From: Caldithrix abyssi
GTDB taxonomy: Bacteria > Calditrichota > Calditrichia > Calditrichales > Calditrichaceae
Length of the DNA: 56,109 bases
Direction: 5' to 3'
Assembly: GCA_011369465.1 (NCBI GenBank)
Contig: DRQG01000022.1
Location: forward strand, 1-56,109
Numbering within the stretch: the first letter of the stretch is position 1; the number at the start of each line of letters is the position of its first letter. Positions 16,361 through 25,287 of this stretch are shown here, in pieces. The notes beneath the pieces are model-generated. The model worked only from the letters and a program-made list of their open reading frames with translations, did not search any database and was not told the origin of the DNA. The position numbers and the translations under genes are program-made.

Positions 16361-17464
16361 TTATAGCGCTTCACCGATGGTGATGTACATACCGTTTGAT
16401 TGATTCCCGTAAGCAAGATCAAAACGGATATTCAGCCTTTCTTCCGGTACTATCAGGAAACGAATACCTGCGCCTACGGAGTATTTAACATTCTGCCACT
16501 CAAAATTATCTATTTTGTCGGCTACATCACCCCAGCCTGCAAAAACCACCGCGCCAAAACGACCCCACAAGGGCATCAACCGGTATTCCATCCGAAAAAC
16601 AAACATGTTCTTATCCCGGTAACGGCCCTCATAATAACCGCGCATTAAGTTTTGCCCGTCTATCCTGCCGGCGAGCTGAGACAGTTTTTGAAAGGGCGGC
16701 CGGCCGCTGGTGATATTCATATATCCTTGCAGAGCCAAAACCGACGAGGAAAACAAAGAAAAATAGCGTCTCAGGTCCAGTGTATAGCGTTGGTAATCAT
16801 AATCGCTGCCTATGGCCCCGCTGAAGAAACCGACATAAAGCTGATAATATTTTCCCGACGTCGGATAGAATATATTCTGTCGCGTATCCCACCTCAGCAT
16901 GAAACCAATACCGTAAAGATACCCTCCTGCGCTGCCGGGAATATTCCCTGCGGCCAGCAATCCGTCGTTTTCCTTTTGGATAATTCCATTGCGTTCAAAT
17001 TCATATTGAATTCCGGCATGGAATCCGTTGGATATTTTCCGCTGCAGACTGAAGGCCAGTCTGAATATCTGCGGTGTGTAGCTCTCTTCCGCAGATACGG
17101 ATGTATTGTTACCGATGCCGTAAAACTTATCGGGAAACTTTTTGTAACCCAGATAACCCGACAGATAATACCTGTCCTCTTTCCAGTACAACGCCGTGTA
17201 AATATCGCAGATGATCTGCTTTTCCTGTGTATAAATAAAGGACGGCATAATGAGAGATGGCCGGCCTGTCCGGTCCTTTTGCCTGGCACGAAAATAATAG
17301 CTTAGCGCGACGCCGGCGCCTATTCGGGTTTCCGGCGAATACATGAGAATCGGCAGAGGGATGAACCCGCTTCTTTTCCGGTTGAGTGAATCCCGTTCTT
17401 TCCCGCTTACCAATGGCGGCCAAAGAATCAGACTCATTATTAGGATCAGAAAAAACTTTTGCAT
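16361..17464 (-). CDS. Omp85/BamA-type surface-antigen barrel protein
   Basis: The start at 17464 is supported by GAGAGGGG upstream and a signal peptide (MQKFFLILIMSLILW...). The mature protein is a run of amphipathic strands without obvious POTRA domains. It has the Omp85 features LRWDTRQNIFYPTSGKYYQ, a GYYEGRYRDKNMF segment like the conserved RGY...YR motif, and FRMEYRLMPLWGRFGAVVFAG (quoted in part). This is the barrel of the bacterial surface antigen (D15) family, in the short form without POTRA. Such proteins may secrete or insert partner proteins or act as pores. It is the first gene of the envelope operon and is read from the sigma-54-type promoter at 17528-17541. Confidence 0.75.
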   Translation of the reverse strand: MQKFFLILIMSLILWPPLVSGKERDSLNRKRSGFIPLPILMYSPETRIGAGVALSYYFRARQKDRTGRPSLIMPSFIYTQEKQIICDIYTALYWKEDRYYLSGYLGYKKFPDKFYGIGNNTSVSAEESYTPQIFRLAFSLQRKISNGFHAGIQYEFERNGIIQKENDGLLAAGNIPGSAGGYLYGIGFMLRWDTRQNIFYPTSGKYYQLYVGFFSGAIGSDYDYQRYTLDLRRYFSLFSSSVLALQGYMNITSGRPPFQKLSQLAGRIDGQNLMRGYYEGRYRDKNMFVFRMEYRLMPLWGRFGAVVFAGWGDVADKIDNFEWQNVKYSVGAGIRFLIVPEERLNIRFDLAYGNQSNGMYITIGEAL

Positions 17465-17515
17465 TCTTTTGAAACCCCTCTCAGAATTTTGTTGTCCCGG
17501 CATTTATATCGTGCT

Positions 17516-17543
17516 ACGTATTATATGGCGAAAACCGTGCCGT
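17516..17543 (-). promoter_or_regulatory. Sigma-54 (-24/-12) promoter
   Basis: On the minus strand GGCACGGTTTTCGC (plus-strand 17528-17541) has the invariant GG and GC elements separated by exactly ten bases, and CACG follows GG as in the consensus TGGCACG-N4-TTGC; the bases that differ are the first T and one T before GC. Transcription would start near 17516, 52 bases before the chosen ATG at 17464. It lies between the envelope operon and a divergent sigma-54 activator gene, which supports the call. Confidence 0.7.
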
Positions 17544-17594
17544 TTTTTATAATTCTTTATAAAACAATAAGATAGAAATTTGACAACAACGACG

Positions 17595-17612
17595 ATTACC
17601 AAATACGGTAAT
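17595..17612. promoter_or_regulatory. Palindromic operator/UAS 1
   Basis: ATTACC (17595-17600) and GGTAAT (17607-17612) form a perfect inverted repeat around six bases. Its centre lies about 88 bases upstream of the predicted sigma-54 start, where enhancer-binding activators usually bind. The half-site recurs in UAS 2. Confidence 0.6.
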
Positions 17613-17618
17613 TTTAAA

Positions 17619-17647
17619 TTGACATATATGGTAATTCCATGCATATT
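17619..17647 (+). promoter_or_regulatory. Sigma-70 promoter of the activator gene
   Basis: TTGACA at 17619-17624 is a perfect -35 hexamer, followed after 17 bases by CATATT (17642-17647), a 4/6 match to TATAAT. The predicted start is near 17654, about 31 bases before the ATG at 17685. The -10 region lies inside UAS 2, so the activator could repress its own gene. Confidence 0.45.
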
Positions 17648-17654
17648 TACCATA
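17627..17654. promoter_or_regulatory. Palindromic operator/UAS 2
   Basis: TATGGTAA (17627-17634) and TTACCATA (17647-17654) form a perfect eight-base inverted repeat with a 12-base spacer. It shares the GGTAA half-site with UAS 1 and is centred about 125 bases upstream of the predicted sigma-54 start. Confidence 0.6.
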
Positions 17655-17684
17655 TTTGATAACCATCCCATGACAGGACTCCCC

Positions 17685-19229
17685 ATGGATAAAAACCTGT
17701 TTTTCCGTCAGGCTACGCTGCGTATCTGCGGCAATCTGGAAATTGAACAAGCCCTGTATTCCGTTTTCCGCTTCTTGCAAGAGGAAATGCCGCTTAGCCG
17801 GATGACGCTCCAGTTATATGAAAAAGAGCTAAAAGCTGTACGCACCATAGCCGTGGCGACACCCGAAGGCGCCAGGGAAGTGGACTTTCTCACCCCGCTT
17901 TCCAATGAAGCCCGCCGGCAGATTGAGCAAAAGATTCGGCTCAAAGAAGCGCAGCCGCATCTTCATCTGGTCAACGAAGATACCCCTCGTATTTATCTGG
18001 AGATGTTTCGCTTTCATGGCGTCAGGGGCAGTTCGTTTATCATTATGCCGCTTAATGTGGGCGCACGGTATATCGGTTCATTAACGCTCATAAGCGAAGG
18101 CAAAGAGGTGTTTACCCAGGCGCATGTGGATCGGATTGCGTTGCTTAAAGAACCTTTTGTCATCGCTCTTTCCAACACAATCCGCTATCATGAAGTGGTT
18201 AAGCTGAAAAATCTGCTCAAAGACGACAACCGTTACCTGTTTCAGGAAATCCGCCATCTTACCGGAGACGAAATCATCGGTACGAATTTCGGTTTAAAAG
18301 AGGTGATGAATCAGGTGCAGAGGGTGGCCGCCCTGGATAGTCCGGTGCTTCTGTTAGGTGAAACAGGCGTTGGTAAGGATGTGATCGCCAACGCCATTCA
18401 CTATTCCTCATCCCGCAAAGACGGTCCTTTTGTAAAGGTTAATTGCGGGGCCATTCCGGATTCTTTGATCGACAGCGAACTGTTCGGCCATGAAAAGGGC
18501 GCCTTCACCGGCGCGTTGAGCCAGAAACGGGGACGGTTTGAACGGGCCGACAAGGGTACCATTTTCCTGGATGAGATCGGCGAGCTGCCTTTACAGGCCC
18601 AGTCGCGCTTGTTGCGGGTTTTACAACATAAGGAAATCGAACGGGTGGGCGGTAACAAAACCATACGGCTGGACATTCGTTTTATCGCCGCTACCAATCG
18701 GAATCTGGAGGATATGGTACGGAAAAATCAATTTCGCGAAGACCTTTTTTTTCGTCTGAACGTTTTTCCCATCCGAGTTCCGCCGTTACGGGAACGCGCA
18801 GCCGATATTCCGGCGCTGACGCAGTTTTTTGTCAGCAAAAAAGCTAAGGAACTCAAACTACCGGGTGTTCCTCATCTTGCTGCCGGCGCGGTGGATATTT
18901 TAACCGCTTATCAATGGCCGGGCAATGTGCGTGAGCTGGAAAACGTGGTAGAAAGAGCCTTAATCCTAAATCCCGAAGGCCCGCTGACCTTCAATGATTT
19001 ATCCGGCGGCAGGCCAACTTCAGCACAGACGGATATTATTGATGAAGGACAATGGGAAACGCTGGACAGCCTGACTGCGCGTTATATTCAGCGGGTTCTG
19101 TCCAAAACCAACGGCCGGATAAACGGCAAGGACGGCGCAGCGGAAATATTGGGCATCAATCCCAACACTTTAAGAAACCGGATGAGAAAACTGGGAATTG
19201 GGTTCGGCCGACAAGAGTCATACAATTAG
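17685..19229 (+). CDS. GAF-domain sigma-54-dependent transcriptional activator
   Basis: The start at 17685 is chosen because AGGA lies upstream and longer frames would run through the operator palindromes. An N-terminal GAF-like sensor covers about residues 15-175. The AAA+ domain has Walker A GETGVGKD at 225-232, the sigma-54 contact loop GAFTGA at 272-277, and the GTIFLDEIGELPL Walker B segment. The C-terminus carries a Fis-type helix-turn-helix (GAAEILGINPNTLRNRMRKL). It resembles the NorR/FhlA class, activated by a small ligand at the GAF domain rather than by phosphorylation. It is divergent from the envelope operon and is its probable activator. Confidence 0.9.
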   Translation: MDKNLFFRQATLRICGNLEIEQALYSVFRFLQEEMPLSRMTLQLYEKELKAVRTIAVATPEGAREVDFLTPLSNEARRQIEQKIRLKEAQPHLHLVNEDTPRIYLEMFRFHGVRGSSFIIMPLNVGARYIGSLTLISEGKEVFTQAHVDRIALLKEPFVIALSNTIRYHEVVKLKNLLKDDNRYLFQEIRHLTGDEIIGTNFGLKEVMNQVQRVAALDSPVLLLGETGVGKDVIANAIHYSSSRKDGPFVKVNCGAIPDSLIDSELFGHEKGAFTGALSQKRGRFERADKGTIFLDEIGELPLQAQSRLLRVLQHKEIERVGGNKTIRLDIRFIAATNRNLEDMVRKNQFREDLFFRLNVFPIRVPPLRERAADIPALTQFFVSKKAKELKLPGVPHLAAGAVDILTAYQWPGNVRELENVVERALILNPEGPLTFNDLSGGRPTSAQTDIIDEGQWETLDSLTARYIQRVLSKTNGRINGKDGAAEILGINPNTLRNRMRKLGIGFGRQESYN

Positions 19230-19276
19230 ATATTTTATGAAGAACAAATTTCGGGAATTTATTCATATCACAGCAT

Positions 19277-20338
19277 CTATGCCTCGGCCGCGGCGCTGAG
19301 CCGGGGATAAAAAGATTTGCGGATATTATGATAATGCCAGCGGGTAAGACGGTTGGAATTCATATTGATGAAAGCCAGAAAATATTCCTTACGGATCAGA
19401 CCGCGCGATATTTTAATCTTTTCCGATCCTAAAAGCGCCAGCGTATTTTGTTGAATTTTTTCCAGCGTGCGCATGGCCCAAAACAGGGGCAGCATACAAA
19501 ACAGCCGAATGCGCGTTTCCTCTTTGGGAATCAGCAAAATATAATCCAGCGCATGATCCAGATGCTTTACGGCGTTTTCGATCAGTTCGTTAAACATCAT
19601 TTCAGCCCGGGCGGCATTTTCCTTTTCAAAAATAGAGCTGCGGGTCAACTCGTATTTTTTCAACAGTTCATCGGGGATATACGATTGCCCGCGGCGCAGG
19701 TCCGTGGTCATATCGCGAATAATGTTAACCAACTGCAAACCCTTACCGAACGACTCGGCCAGTTGTTCCAGGCGCTGTTTGATGCGCGGCGTGATTTTGG
19801 TGGAATAAAAGGAGAATATCTCCGTCAACAAGTATCCTACCGTACCGGCCACATAATAGGTGTATTCATCCAGTTCCTGCATGGATTTCAGAAACGAAAA
19901 GCGCTGTTTGACGGCCGATTGAGCATACTGTTGCATTCCGCGCGACATTTCCACCACCCATTTACCGATATGTTTTTGCAAGGTGGGTGAAAATGACCGG
20001 AAGACATTGAAAACCCGCTGCGACTGTCGCACCAGCTCATCGTCCGCGGTATCTCCTTCCAAGCGGGCCACGGCGTTCAGAAATACGGTTTCCACGGCTT
20101 CCCGTTCCGAAAACATTCGGCTGAACAGAGAGAGCAGGGTGTCTTTGTCCTGTATGGAAAGACGCGGGTTATCTTCGATGGTATCGGCAATGCGGCAAAG
20201 CAGGTAAGCCGCGGTTACAGGGATTTCCAATCCTTTGGGTAAGAGTCGGATGGTTGGGGCAAAGGTACGCGACACCCTGGGTAAGGATGCGAGGCAGAAC
20301 TGTATGTCCTGTTGCAATGTATCGTCAACTGTTTTCAT
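19277..20338 (-). CDS. Squalene/phytoene synthase-family enzyme
   Basis: The start at 20338 has AGGA eight bases upstream; a longer frame to 20449 looks non-coding. The first aspartate-rich motif is DTIED (residues 52-56) and the second is RDMTTD with Asp209 and Asp213; both bind the magnesium-diphosphate of prenyl substrates. The segments LLPKGLEIPVTAAYLLCRIA and GKGLQLVNIIRDM are typical of head-to-head prenyl transferases. The product could be squalene, phytoene or presqualene diphosphate. No desaturase, hopene cyclase or second synthase is nearby, so the pathway is unresolved. Confidence 0.85.
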   Translation of the reverse strand: MKTVDDTLQQDIQFCLASLPRVSRTFAPTIRLLPKGLEIPVTAAYLLCRIADTIEDNPRLSIQDKDTLLSLFSRMFSEREAVETVFLNAVARLEGDTADDELVRQSQRVFNVFRSFSPTLQKHIGKWVVEMSRGMQQYAQSAVKQRFSFLKSMQELDEYTYYVAGTVGYLLTEIFSFYSTKITPRIKQRLEQLAESFGKGLQLVNIIRDMTTDLRRGQSYIPDELLKKYELTRSSIFEKENAARAEMMFNELIENAVKHLDHALDYILLIPKEETRIRLFCMLPLFWAMRTLEKIQQNTLALLGSEKIKISRGLIRKEYFLAFINMNSNRLTRWHYHNIRKSFYPRLSAAAEA

Positions 20339-20460
20339 AATAATCCTGTAAGTATTGTGTTGCCCTGTATCGTGATCCGGTCTTTTTCGCCAGCATATCT
20401 TCTGACTGATTTTGTAATCGGCATTGGTAGGCAGACTCCAATATAACAAAAATCAGCCGC

Positions 20461-21225
20461 TTATGAAAGCGGGCCCAAATAGGTCTGCAAAAACTCCACC
20501 GCCGTATCGAGCATGGCCTGAATAACCGCTTCGGCAAATTCTTTATCGGCCCGGGACGGAATGCCCTGATATCCCAGCGAGCCGATCTGCTCGCTTTTAT
20601 GTAATGTTTTATAATTATCTTGCACCAGAGATTCGTGTTCCAACAGCATAGCCGAGGTTTCCCACCAGCCGGCATGACTGTCTATACGAAAATCAGCCAA
20701 ATCGGTTGCGGATAGCGGCTTGGACAAATAGCTGTTTATTTTCTCAATCAGCCGCCCGTTGAAAAAGGCCTCGATGACATGGTTACTGACCGGAATCATG
20801 TTGAATTTTCGCTTGTTTTGCAGCGTGTCACAGGCATCCTGCAAAGCTTGCAGGTGCGCACTGCCGGCGTGACCGCTGGAAAGCAAACAGTATTTGAAGC
20901 CGTAAGCCGCCAGACTGTTCCCATAATCGATAACCACCTGCTTTACAGTTTGCGGATCGGATTCGATGGTGCCCGCCATAGGGATTCCACCGGCGCCTAA
21001 AGGAACCCCGCGCATCAGCACAATGTGTTTCATACCGAATAATCCGTCTATACGTTCGGCCAACCGGCGGGCCAGAGCCTCGGCCAGCAAAAGGTCTGTT
21101 CCTAACGGCAGGTGCGGGCCGTGCTCTTCCAGAAGACTTACCGGAAGGACAAATAAGGTACGTTCGCGGTCGTAATCGTCCAAATCAAATGTAGTAATAT
21201 GTTCGTATTTTACAATTTTTGACAT
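20461..21225 (-). CDS. Creatininase-family amidohydrolase
   Basis: This 254-residue protein carries LLEEHGPHLPLGTD (Glu34, His38 and Asp44 as metal ligands), the SSGHAGSAH motif and DSHAGWWETS with a final Glu. Together these mark the creatininase/formamide-hydrolase fold with a two-metal site. Family members hydrolyse creatinine, 3-hydroxyanthranilate-like formamides or mycofactocin intermediates; the reaction here is unknown. It lies 19 bases after the U32 gene and 122 bases upstream of the prenyl synthase start, probably in one transcript. Confidence 0.85.
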   Translation of the reverse strand: MSKIVKYEHITTFDLDDYDRERTLFVLPVSLLEEHGPHLPLGTDLLLAEALARRLAERIDGLFGMKHIVLMRGVPLGAGGIPMAGTIESDPQTVKQVVIDYGNSLAAYGFKYCLLSSGHAGSAHLQALQDACDTLQNKRKFNMIPVSNHVIEAFFNGRLIEKINSYLSKPLSATDLADFRIDSHAGWWETSAMLLEHESLVQDNYKTLHKSEQIGSLGYQGIPSRADKEFAEAVIQAMLDTAVEFLQTYLGPLS

Positions 21226-21244
21226 ACGATATTTATTTCGTTTT

Positions 21245-22528
21245 TTATTCTACTTCAACGGTTTCGGCAACCACTTTCCGCAACAAGGCATAGTCCCCGG
21301 GCGCCTGAGGCAGTTCCAGGCGGATATTCTTTCCGCCTCCGTGGGCTGTTTGTACCGGCGTTCCGTCCAGATCATGCATATTCGCAGCGAGAAAAGAAAC
21401 TGTTTTTTCCGGTGTAATCATTTCCAGGCGATCGCCCTCTTCCAAACGGTTGCGCACCCGTATAGTGGCCTGGCCGGTGCCTTCATCCCAGCCTTCCACA
21501 ATCCCCACAAACAAACGGGATTGGTTATCGGAATGACCCTGCTCGTAGTTTTGTCCGTTATCCAGCGGATTCCGTTCCAGAAAGCCGGTTACATAACCGC
21601 GGTTAGCCACGGCATAAACTTCCTCCTGCAGCTCCCGCGGAACCGGCCGGCCGGCAGCCAGCATATCCATAGCGCTGCGATAGGCGCGGGTGACCACGCT
21701 CAGATAATAAACCGATTTGGTGCGTCCTTCTATTTTTAAACTGTCGATGCCGGTATCCATTAAACGGTTTAAAATACCGATGGTACTCAGATCTTTGGCA
21801 TTCATAATATAGGTGCCGTGTTCGTCTTCATCAACAGGCATCAGCGAGCCGGGACGTTCCGTCTCTTCGATCATATAATGACCCGGTAAGACCGTATCGC
21901 CCGAATCTTCCATTTTGTACACATTGTATTCCCAACGGCAGGCATTGGTGCAGGTGCCCTGATTGGCGTCTCTGTGGTTAAAATAATTGGATAGCAGGCA
22001 GCGTCCCGAATAGGCGATGCAAATAGCGCCATGGATAAAGGTTTCCAGCTCCATCTCCGGAATACGCTGTTTTATTTCAGCTATCTCTTCGATACTGAGC
22101 TCGCGGCTCAAAATAATGCGCCGCACCCCCGCTTTTTGCCAGAATCGCACGCTTTCATAATTGATGGTATTGGCCTGGGTAGAAAGATGAATTGGAATAT
22201 CCGGATATCGGTCACGTGTAAATCCGATCATTCCGGGATCGGCCATAATCAGGCCGTCCATGTCCAACCGGGCCACACGGGAAAGCATTTCTTTAAAAGA
22301 GTCCACCTTGCGGTTATGGGGGAAAATATTCATCGTCAGGTAAATTTTTTTACCCAGCTTATGAGCAAACCGCACGGCTTGTTCCAGCTTTTGCTCGGTA
22401 AAATCGTTTTCCCTTGCCCGCAGCGAAAAACGCGGGATACCGGCATACACCGCATCCGCACCGTATGCAAAGGCGTAGGTCATTTTTTCAAAAGTCCCCG
22501 CAGGGGAAAGCAGTTCGGGTAGATGCAT
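21245..22528 (-). CDS. trhP: U32-family protein, TrhP (YegQ)-like tRNA hydroxylation protein
   Basis: The 427-residue protein starts with the U32 signature ELLSPAGTFEKMTYAFAYGA and continues with IPRFSLRAR, FIHGAICIAYSGRCLLSNYF and GTCTNACRW. The four cysteines are those that bind the iron-sulfur cluster in TrhP. The C-terminal beta-barrel (VGIVEGWDEGTGQATIRV) is also present, so this is a long, TrhP-type form rather than a short U32 peptidase. E. coli TrhP makes 5-hydroxyuridine at tRNA position 34 from prephenate; the same role is inferred here. It heads the three-gene minus-strand group. Confidence 0.8.
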   Translation of the reverse strand: MHLPELLSPAGTFEKMTYAFAYGADAVYAGIPRFSLRARENDFTEQKLEQAVRFAHKLGKKIYLTMNIFPHNRKVDSFKEMLSRVARLDMDGLIMADPGMIGFTRDRYPDIPIHLSTQANTINYESVRFWQKAGVRRIILSRELSIEEIAEIKQRIPEMELETFIHGAICIAYSGRCLLSNYFNHRDANQGTCTNACRWEYNVYKMEDSGDTVLPGHYMIEETERPGSLMPVDEDEHGTYIMNAKDLSTIGILNRLMDTGIDSLKIEGRTKSVYYLSVVTRAYRSAMDMLAAGRPVPRELQEEVYAVANRGYVTGFLERNPLDNGQNYEQGHSDNQSRLFVGIVEGWDEGTGQATIRVRNRLEEGDRLEMITPEKTVSFLAANMHDLDGTPVQTAHGGGKNIRLELPQAPGDYALLRKVVAETVEVE

Positions 22529-22532
22529 TTTT

Positions 22533-22960
22533 TAGTTTTTAGTTATCAGTTATCAGTTGTCAGTTATCAGTTATTAAGTTATTGAAATAGCTGTCAGCTA
22601 TCGGCCATCGGCTTTGGGCTATTGGCTATCAGCTATCGGCTGTCAGCTATCAGCTTTTTATTCATAATTCTTAATTTCTATCTTTTTTCAGCATCCAGCA
22701 TCCAGTTTCCAGTTTCTAATTTCTAATTTCTATTTTCTCGTCACGCGTCACCTGTCACTCAATACTCTGTACTAAGTACTAAATACTATGTACTTCTCAC
22801 AAGATAAATCTTGCGCTACTTTGTGCCTTTGTGCCTTCTGCCTTTGTCCCTTCTACCTCGCCGTCAGGGCGCAAGATAAATCTTGCGTTACTTTGTTGTG
22901 CCTTTGTCTCTTTGCCCCTGTGTGCCTGTCAATTCGTAATTCGTAATTGACTAATTCGTA
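22533..22960. repeat. Word-like low-complexity repeat cluster 1
   Basis: The gap between the U32 and MsrB genes holds no gene. It consists of short tandem 'words': TTATCAG and TATCGGC units (22538-22655), CAGTTTCCAG/TTTCTAA units, TCACGCGTCAC (near 22740), TACTAAGTACTAAATACT (near 22770), and two copies of the palindrome CAAGATAAATCTTG (near 22800 and 22872). TTTGTGCC units and CGTAATT units follow. The part at 22712-22815 recurs in reverse complement at 27039-27145. Confidence 0.85.
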
Positions 22961-23021
22961 ATTATTTTGTACTCAATTTATATCGTCTTTTTTCTTATTC
23001 CAAATAAACCGAAACGGATAT

Positions 23022-23534
23022 TTATTTTTCCTTCTTGCGTTCTTCAAAATCCAGCGAGAGAGAATTGACACAGTAGCGCAAGCCCGTGGGCGGCGGTCCG
23101 TCTTCAAACACATGTCCCAAATGCGATCCGCAGTTTCCGCAGACGATTTCCGTACGTACCATGCCGTAACTTGTATCAGGGCGGGTCAGCACGGCGTTTT
23201 CCTCCAGCGCATCCCAAAAACTGGGCCAGCCGGTACCGGAATCATACTTTTCCGTAGAGGAAAATAACGCATTACCGCAGGCAGCGCATTTATATATGCC
23301 TTCTTTTTTAAAATTGTAATACTTACCGGTAAAGGCCCGTTCCGTCCCTTTTTCCCGCAGCACTTTATACTGCTCCGGGGTCAGGCACATCTGCCATTCT
23401 TGTTCGCTTTTCTTCACCCTGGTCTTTATTGATTCTTCTTTTTTCGCATCGTTCATACGAATCTCCTCTTTAGGTGTGTTTTGCGCGCAGGCTGCGGCTG
23501 CAAAAACCAAAGATATAATTATATACCTGAACAT
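23022..23534 (-). CDS. msrB: Methionine-R-sulfoxide reductase MsrB, lipoprotein form
   Basis: Zinc ligands Cys83, Cys86, Cys132 and Cys135 (CAAC and CGNC) and the catalytic Cys155 in [11 protein letters not shown] identify Msr[12 protein letters not shown] and [17 protein letters not shown] are also intact. A signal sequence with lipobox FAAAAC (Cys16) shows an exported lipoprotein acting on periplasmic or surface proteins. The start has AAGGAG upstream. No MsrA partner is in the window, and the gene is bounded by repeat cluster 1 downstream, so it appears to be monocistronic. Confidence 0.95.
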   Translation of the reverse strand: MFRYIIISLVFAAAACAQNTPKEEIRMNDAKKEESIKTRVKKSEQEWQMCLTPEQYKVLREKGTERAFTGKYYNFKKEGIYKCAACGNALFSSTEKYDSGTGWPSFWDALEENAVLTRPDTSYGMVRTEIVCGNCGSHLGHVFEDGPPPTGLRYCVNSLSLDFEERKKEK

Positions 23535-23707
23535 CGATCCGACTCCTTATCTATTTATTAATTCCAGCGTAGGGCTTCCTAATCTATCTGTAACCAAATA
23601 ATGTACTGCCTCATTCCTTCCATCCATCCCTTTTTTATGAATGAATTAATTCGTATCTTATCGGGTAATCTTTTCTTTAAATGAAAATAACGACCGGAGG
23701 TTCATTT

Positions 23708-25231
23708 ATGGCCATTGTCCTCGACGGATCGAGTTTAACCATCGAAAAACTGGTGCGTATCGCCCGTTTTAATGAAAAAGTAGAACTGCATCCCGACGCC
23801 TTAACCCGCATAAAAAAATGCCGTGCAATGCTGGAAGAAAAAATAAAAGCGCGGGAAATTATGTATGGTATCAACACTGGGATCGGTGAGTTCTCGGAAG
23901 TGGTTTTAAGCGACGAGCAGGTTAAACAGTTTCAGAAATATCTCATCTATAACCATGCCGCCGGCATTGGCGATCCTGCGCCGATTGAATATATCCGTGG
24001 CGCTATGGCCGGCCGGATTAACGTACATGCCAAAGGCCACTCCGGTTGCCGCCCGGAAATTACGCTAACCCTGGTGGAGATGCTCAACAAAGGCGTAACG
24101 CCGGTTGTCTGCCAGAAAGGATCGGTCGGCGCTTCCGGTGACCTGGCGCCTATGTCGCAAATCGCGCTTTTATTAATGGGTGAAGGTGAGGCTTATTACA
24201 AAGGCGAACGCCTTCCCGGCAAGACCGCCCTGGAACGGGCAGGCATTCCCATTCCCGGCCTGGAAGCCCGTGACGGTCTGGCCACGATTAACGGTTCCAA
24301 TGTACTTACTGCCATGAGTGCCATCCATTTATACGATATCAATCGCTGGCTCAAACAGGCTGAAATCGCTGCCGCCATGTCTCTGGAAGCCCTGCACGCC
24401 AATATGAAGCCCTACGACGAACGTCTGCATAAAGCGCGCGGATTCAGCGGCCCCATCCGCAGCGCTCGGGCCATAAAAAAATGTATTGACGGCAGCGATC
24501 TGCTTTCCGGTAAAATTAAGCAAAAAGTGCAGGACGCCTATTCCATGCGCTCCACGCCGCAGGTTATCGGCGCGGCCCACGACGCTGTGGCCTATGCCCG
24601 CAGTCAGGTGGAAACCGAACTCAACGGCGTGGGCGATAACCCGGTCTTTTTTACCGACGAAAAGCTCACCCTCACCGGCGCCAATTTTCAGGGTACGCCG
24701 GTTGCTTTGCCTATGGATATGGTCGGTGCGGCGGTAACTATGGTCAGCGTGATGTCCGAACGTCGTCTGAACCGTTTGAACAATCCCGCTTTAAGCGTGG
24801 GCCTGCCGCCCTTTCTGACCAAAGGGGCCGGTATGTTTTCCGGTATGATGCTCAGCCAATACACGGCAGATACGCTCATCGTAGAACAACGTATCCTTTC
24901 CGCGCCGGCCTCCGTACAGTCCATTCCGGCTGCCGCCGATCAGGAAGATTTTGTTTCCATGGGTATGAATACCGCCCTAAAAAATGCCCAGATTTTGGAA
25001 AACGCCTACGGTGTATTGGGAATCGAATTTATGGCTGCCGCGCAGGCATTGGACTTGCGTAATTTTAAAAACGGCCGGGGTGTTACGACGGCTAAAGCGG
25101 TCATCCGCAAATACGTGGATTTTTTAGACGAAGATCGGCCTCTGCATGCCGATCATACGCGTATGCAAAAGCTGGTTAAATCGGCCGAAATACTGGAAGC
25201 GGTTGAAGCGGAAGTGGGCAGTTTAGGATAG
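23708..25231 (+). CDS. MIO-dependent aromatic amino-acid ammonia-lyase, histidine-type
   Basis: The start at 23708 is used because GGAGG lies eight bases upstream; a frame from 23681 overlaps that site. Ala142-Ser143-Gly144 in SVGASGDLAP form the MIO cofactor, at the same numbering as in well-studied histidine ammonia-lyases. Other lyase residues are present: the YGINTG tyrosine, the HAAG histidine, INGSN, QDAYSMRSTPQ and DQEDFVSMG. The Glu of QED is usual for histidine lyases, whereas phenylalanine/tyrosine lyases have Gln or Asn there. Phe replaces the His that normally follows in QEDHVSM. No hutU, hutI or hutG is adjacent, so the substrate remains open. Confidence 0.85.
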   Translation: MAIVLDGSSLTIEKLVRIARFNEKVELHPDALTRIKKCRAMLEEKIKAREIMYGINTGIGEFSEVVLSDEQVKQFQKYLIYNHAAGIGDPAPIEYIRGAMAGRINVHAKGHSGCRPEITLTLVEMLNKGVTPVVCQKGSVGASGDLAPMSQIALLLMGEGEAYYKGERLPGKTALERAGIPIPGLEARDGLATINGSNVLTAMSAIHLYDINRWLKQAEIAAAMSLEALHANMKPYDERLHKARGFSGPIRSARAIKKCIDGSDLLSGKIKQKVQDAYSMRSTPQVIGAAHDAVAYARSQVETELNGVGDNPVFFTDEKLTLTGANFQGTPVALPMDMVGAAVTMVSVMSERRLNRLNNPALSVGLPPFLTKGAGMFSGMMLSQYTADTLIVEQRILSAPASVQSIPAAADQEDFVSMGMNTALKNAQILENAYGVLGIEFMAAAQALDLRNFKNGRGVTTAKAVIRKYVDFLDEDRPLHADHTRMQKLVKSAEILEAVEAEVGSLG

Positions 25232-25287
25232 GATTGTCGCCCTGAAAAATATGATATTTCAATTTCATTTACGAAAAGTTGCCGCGC

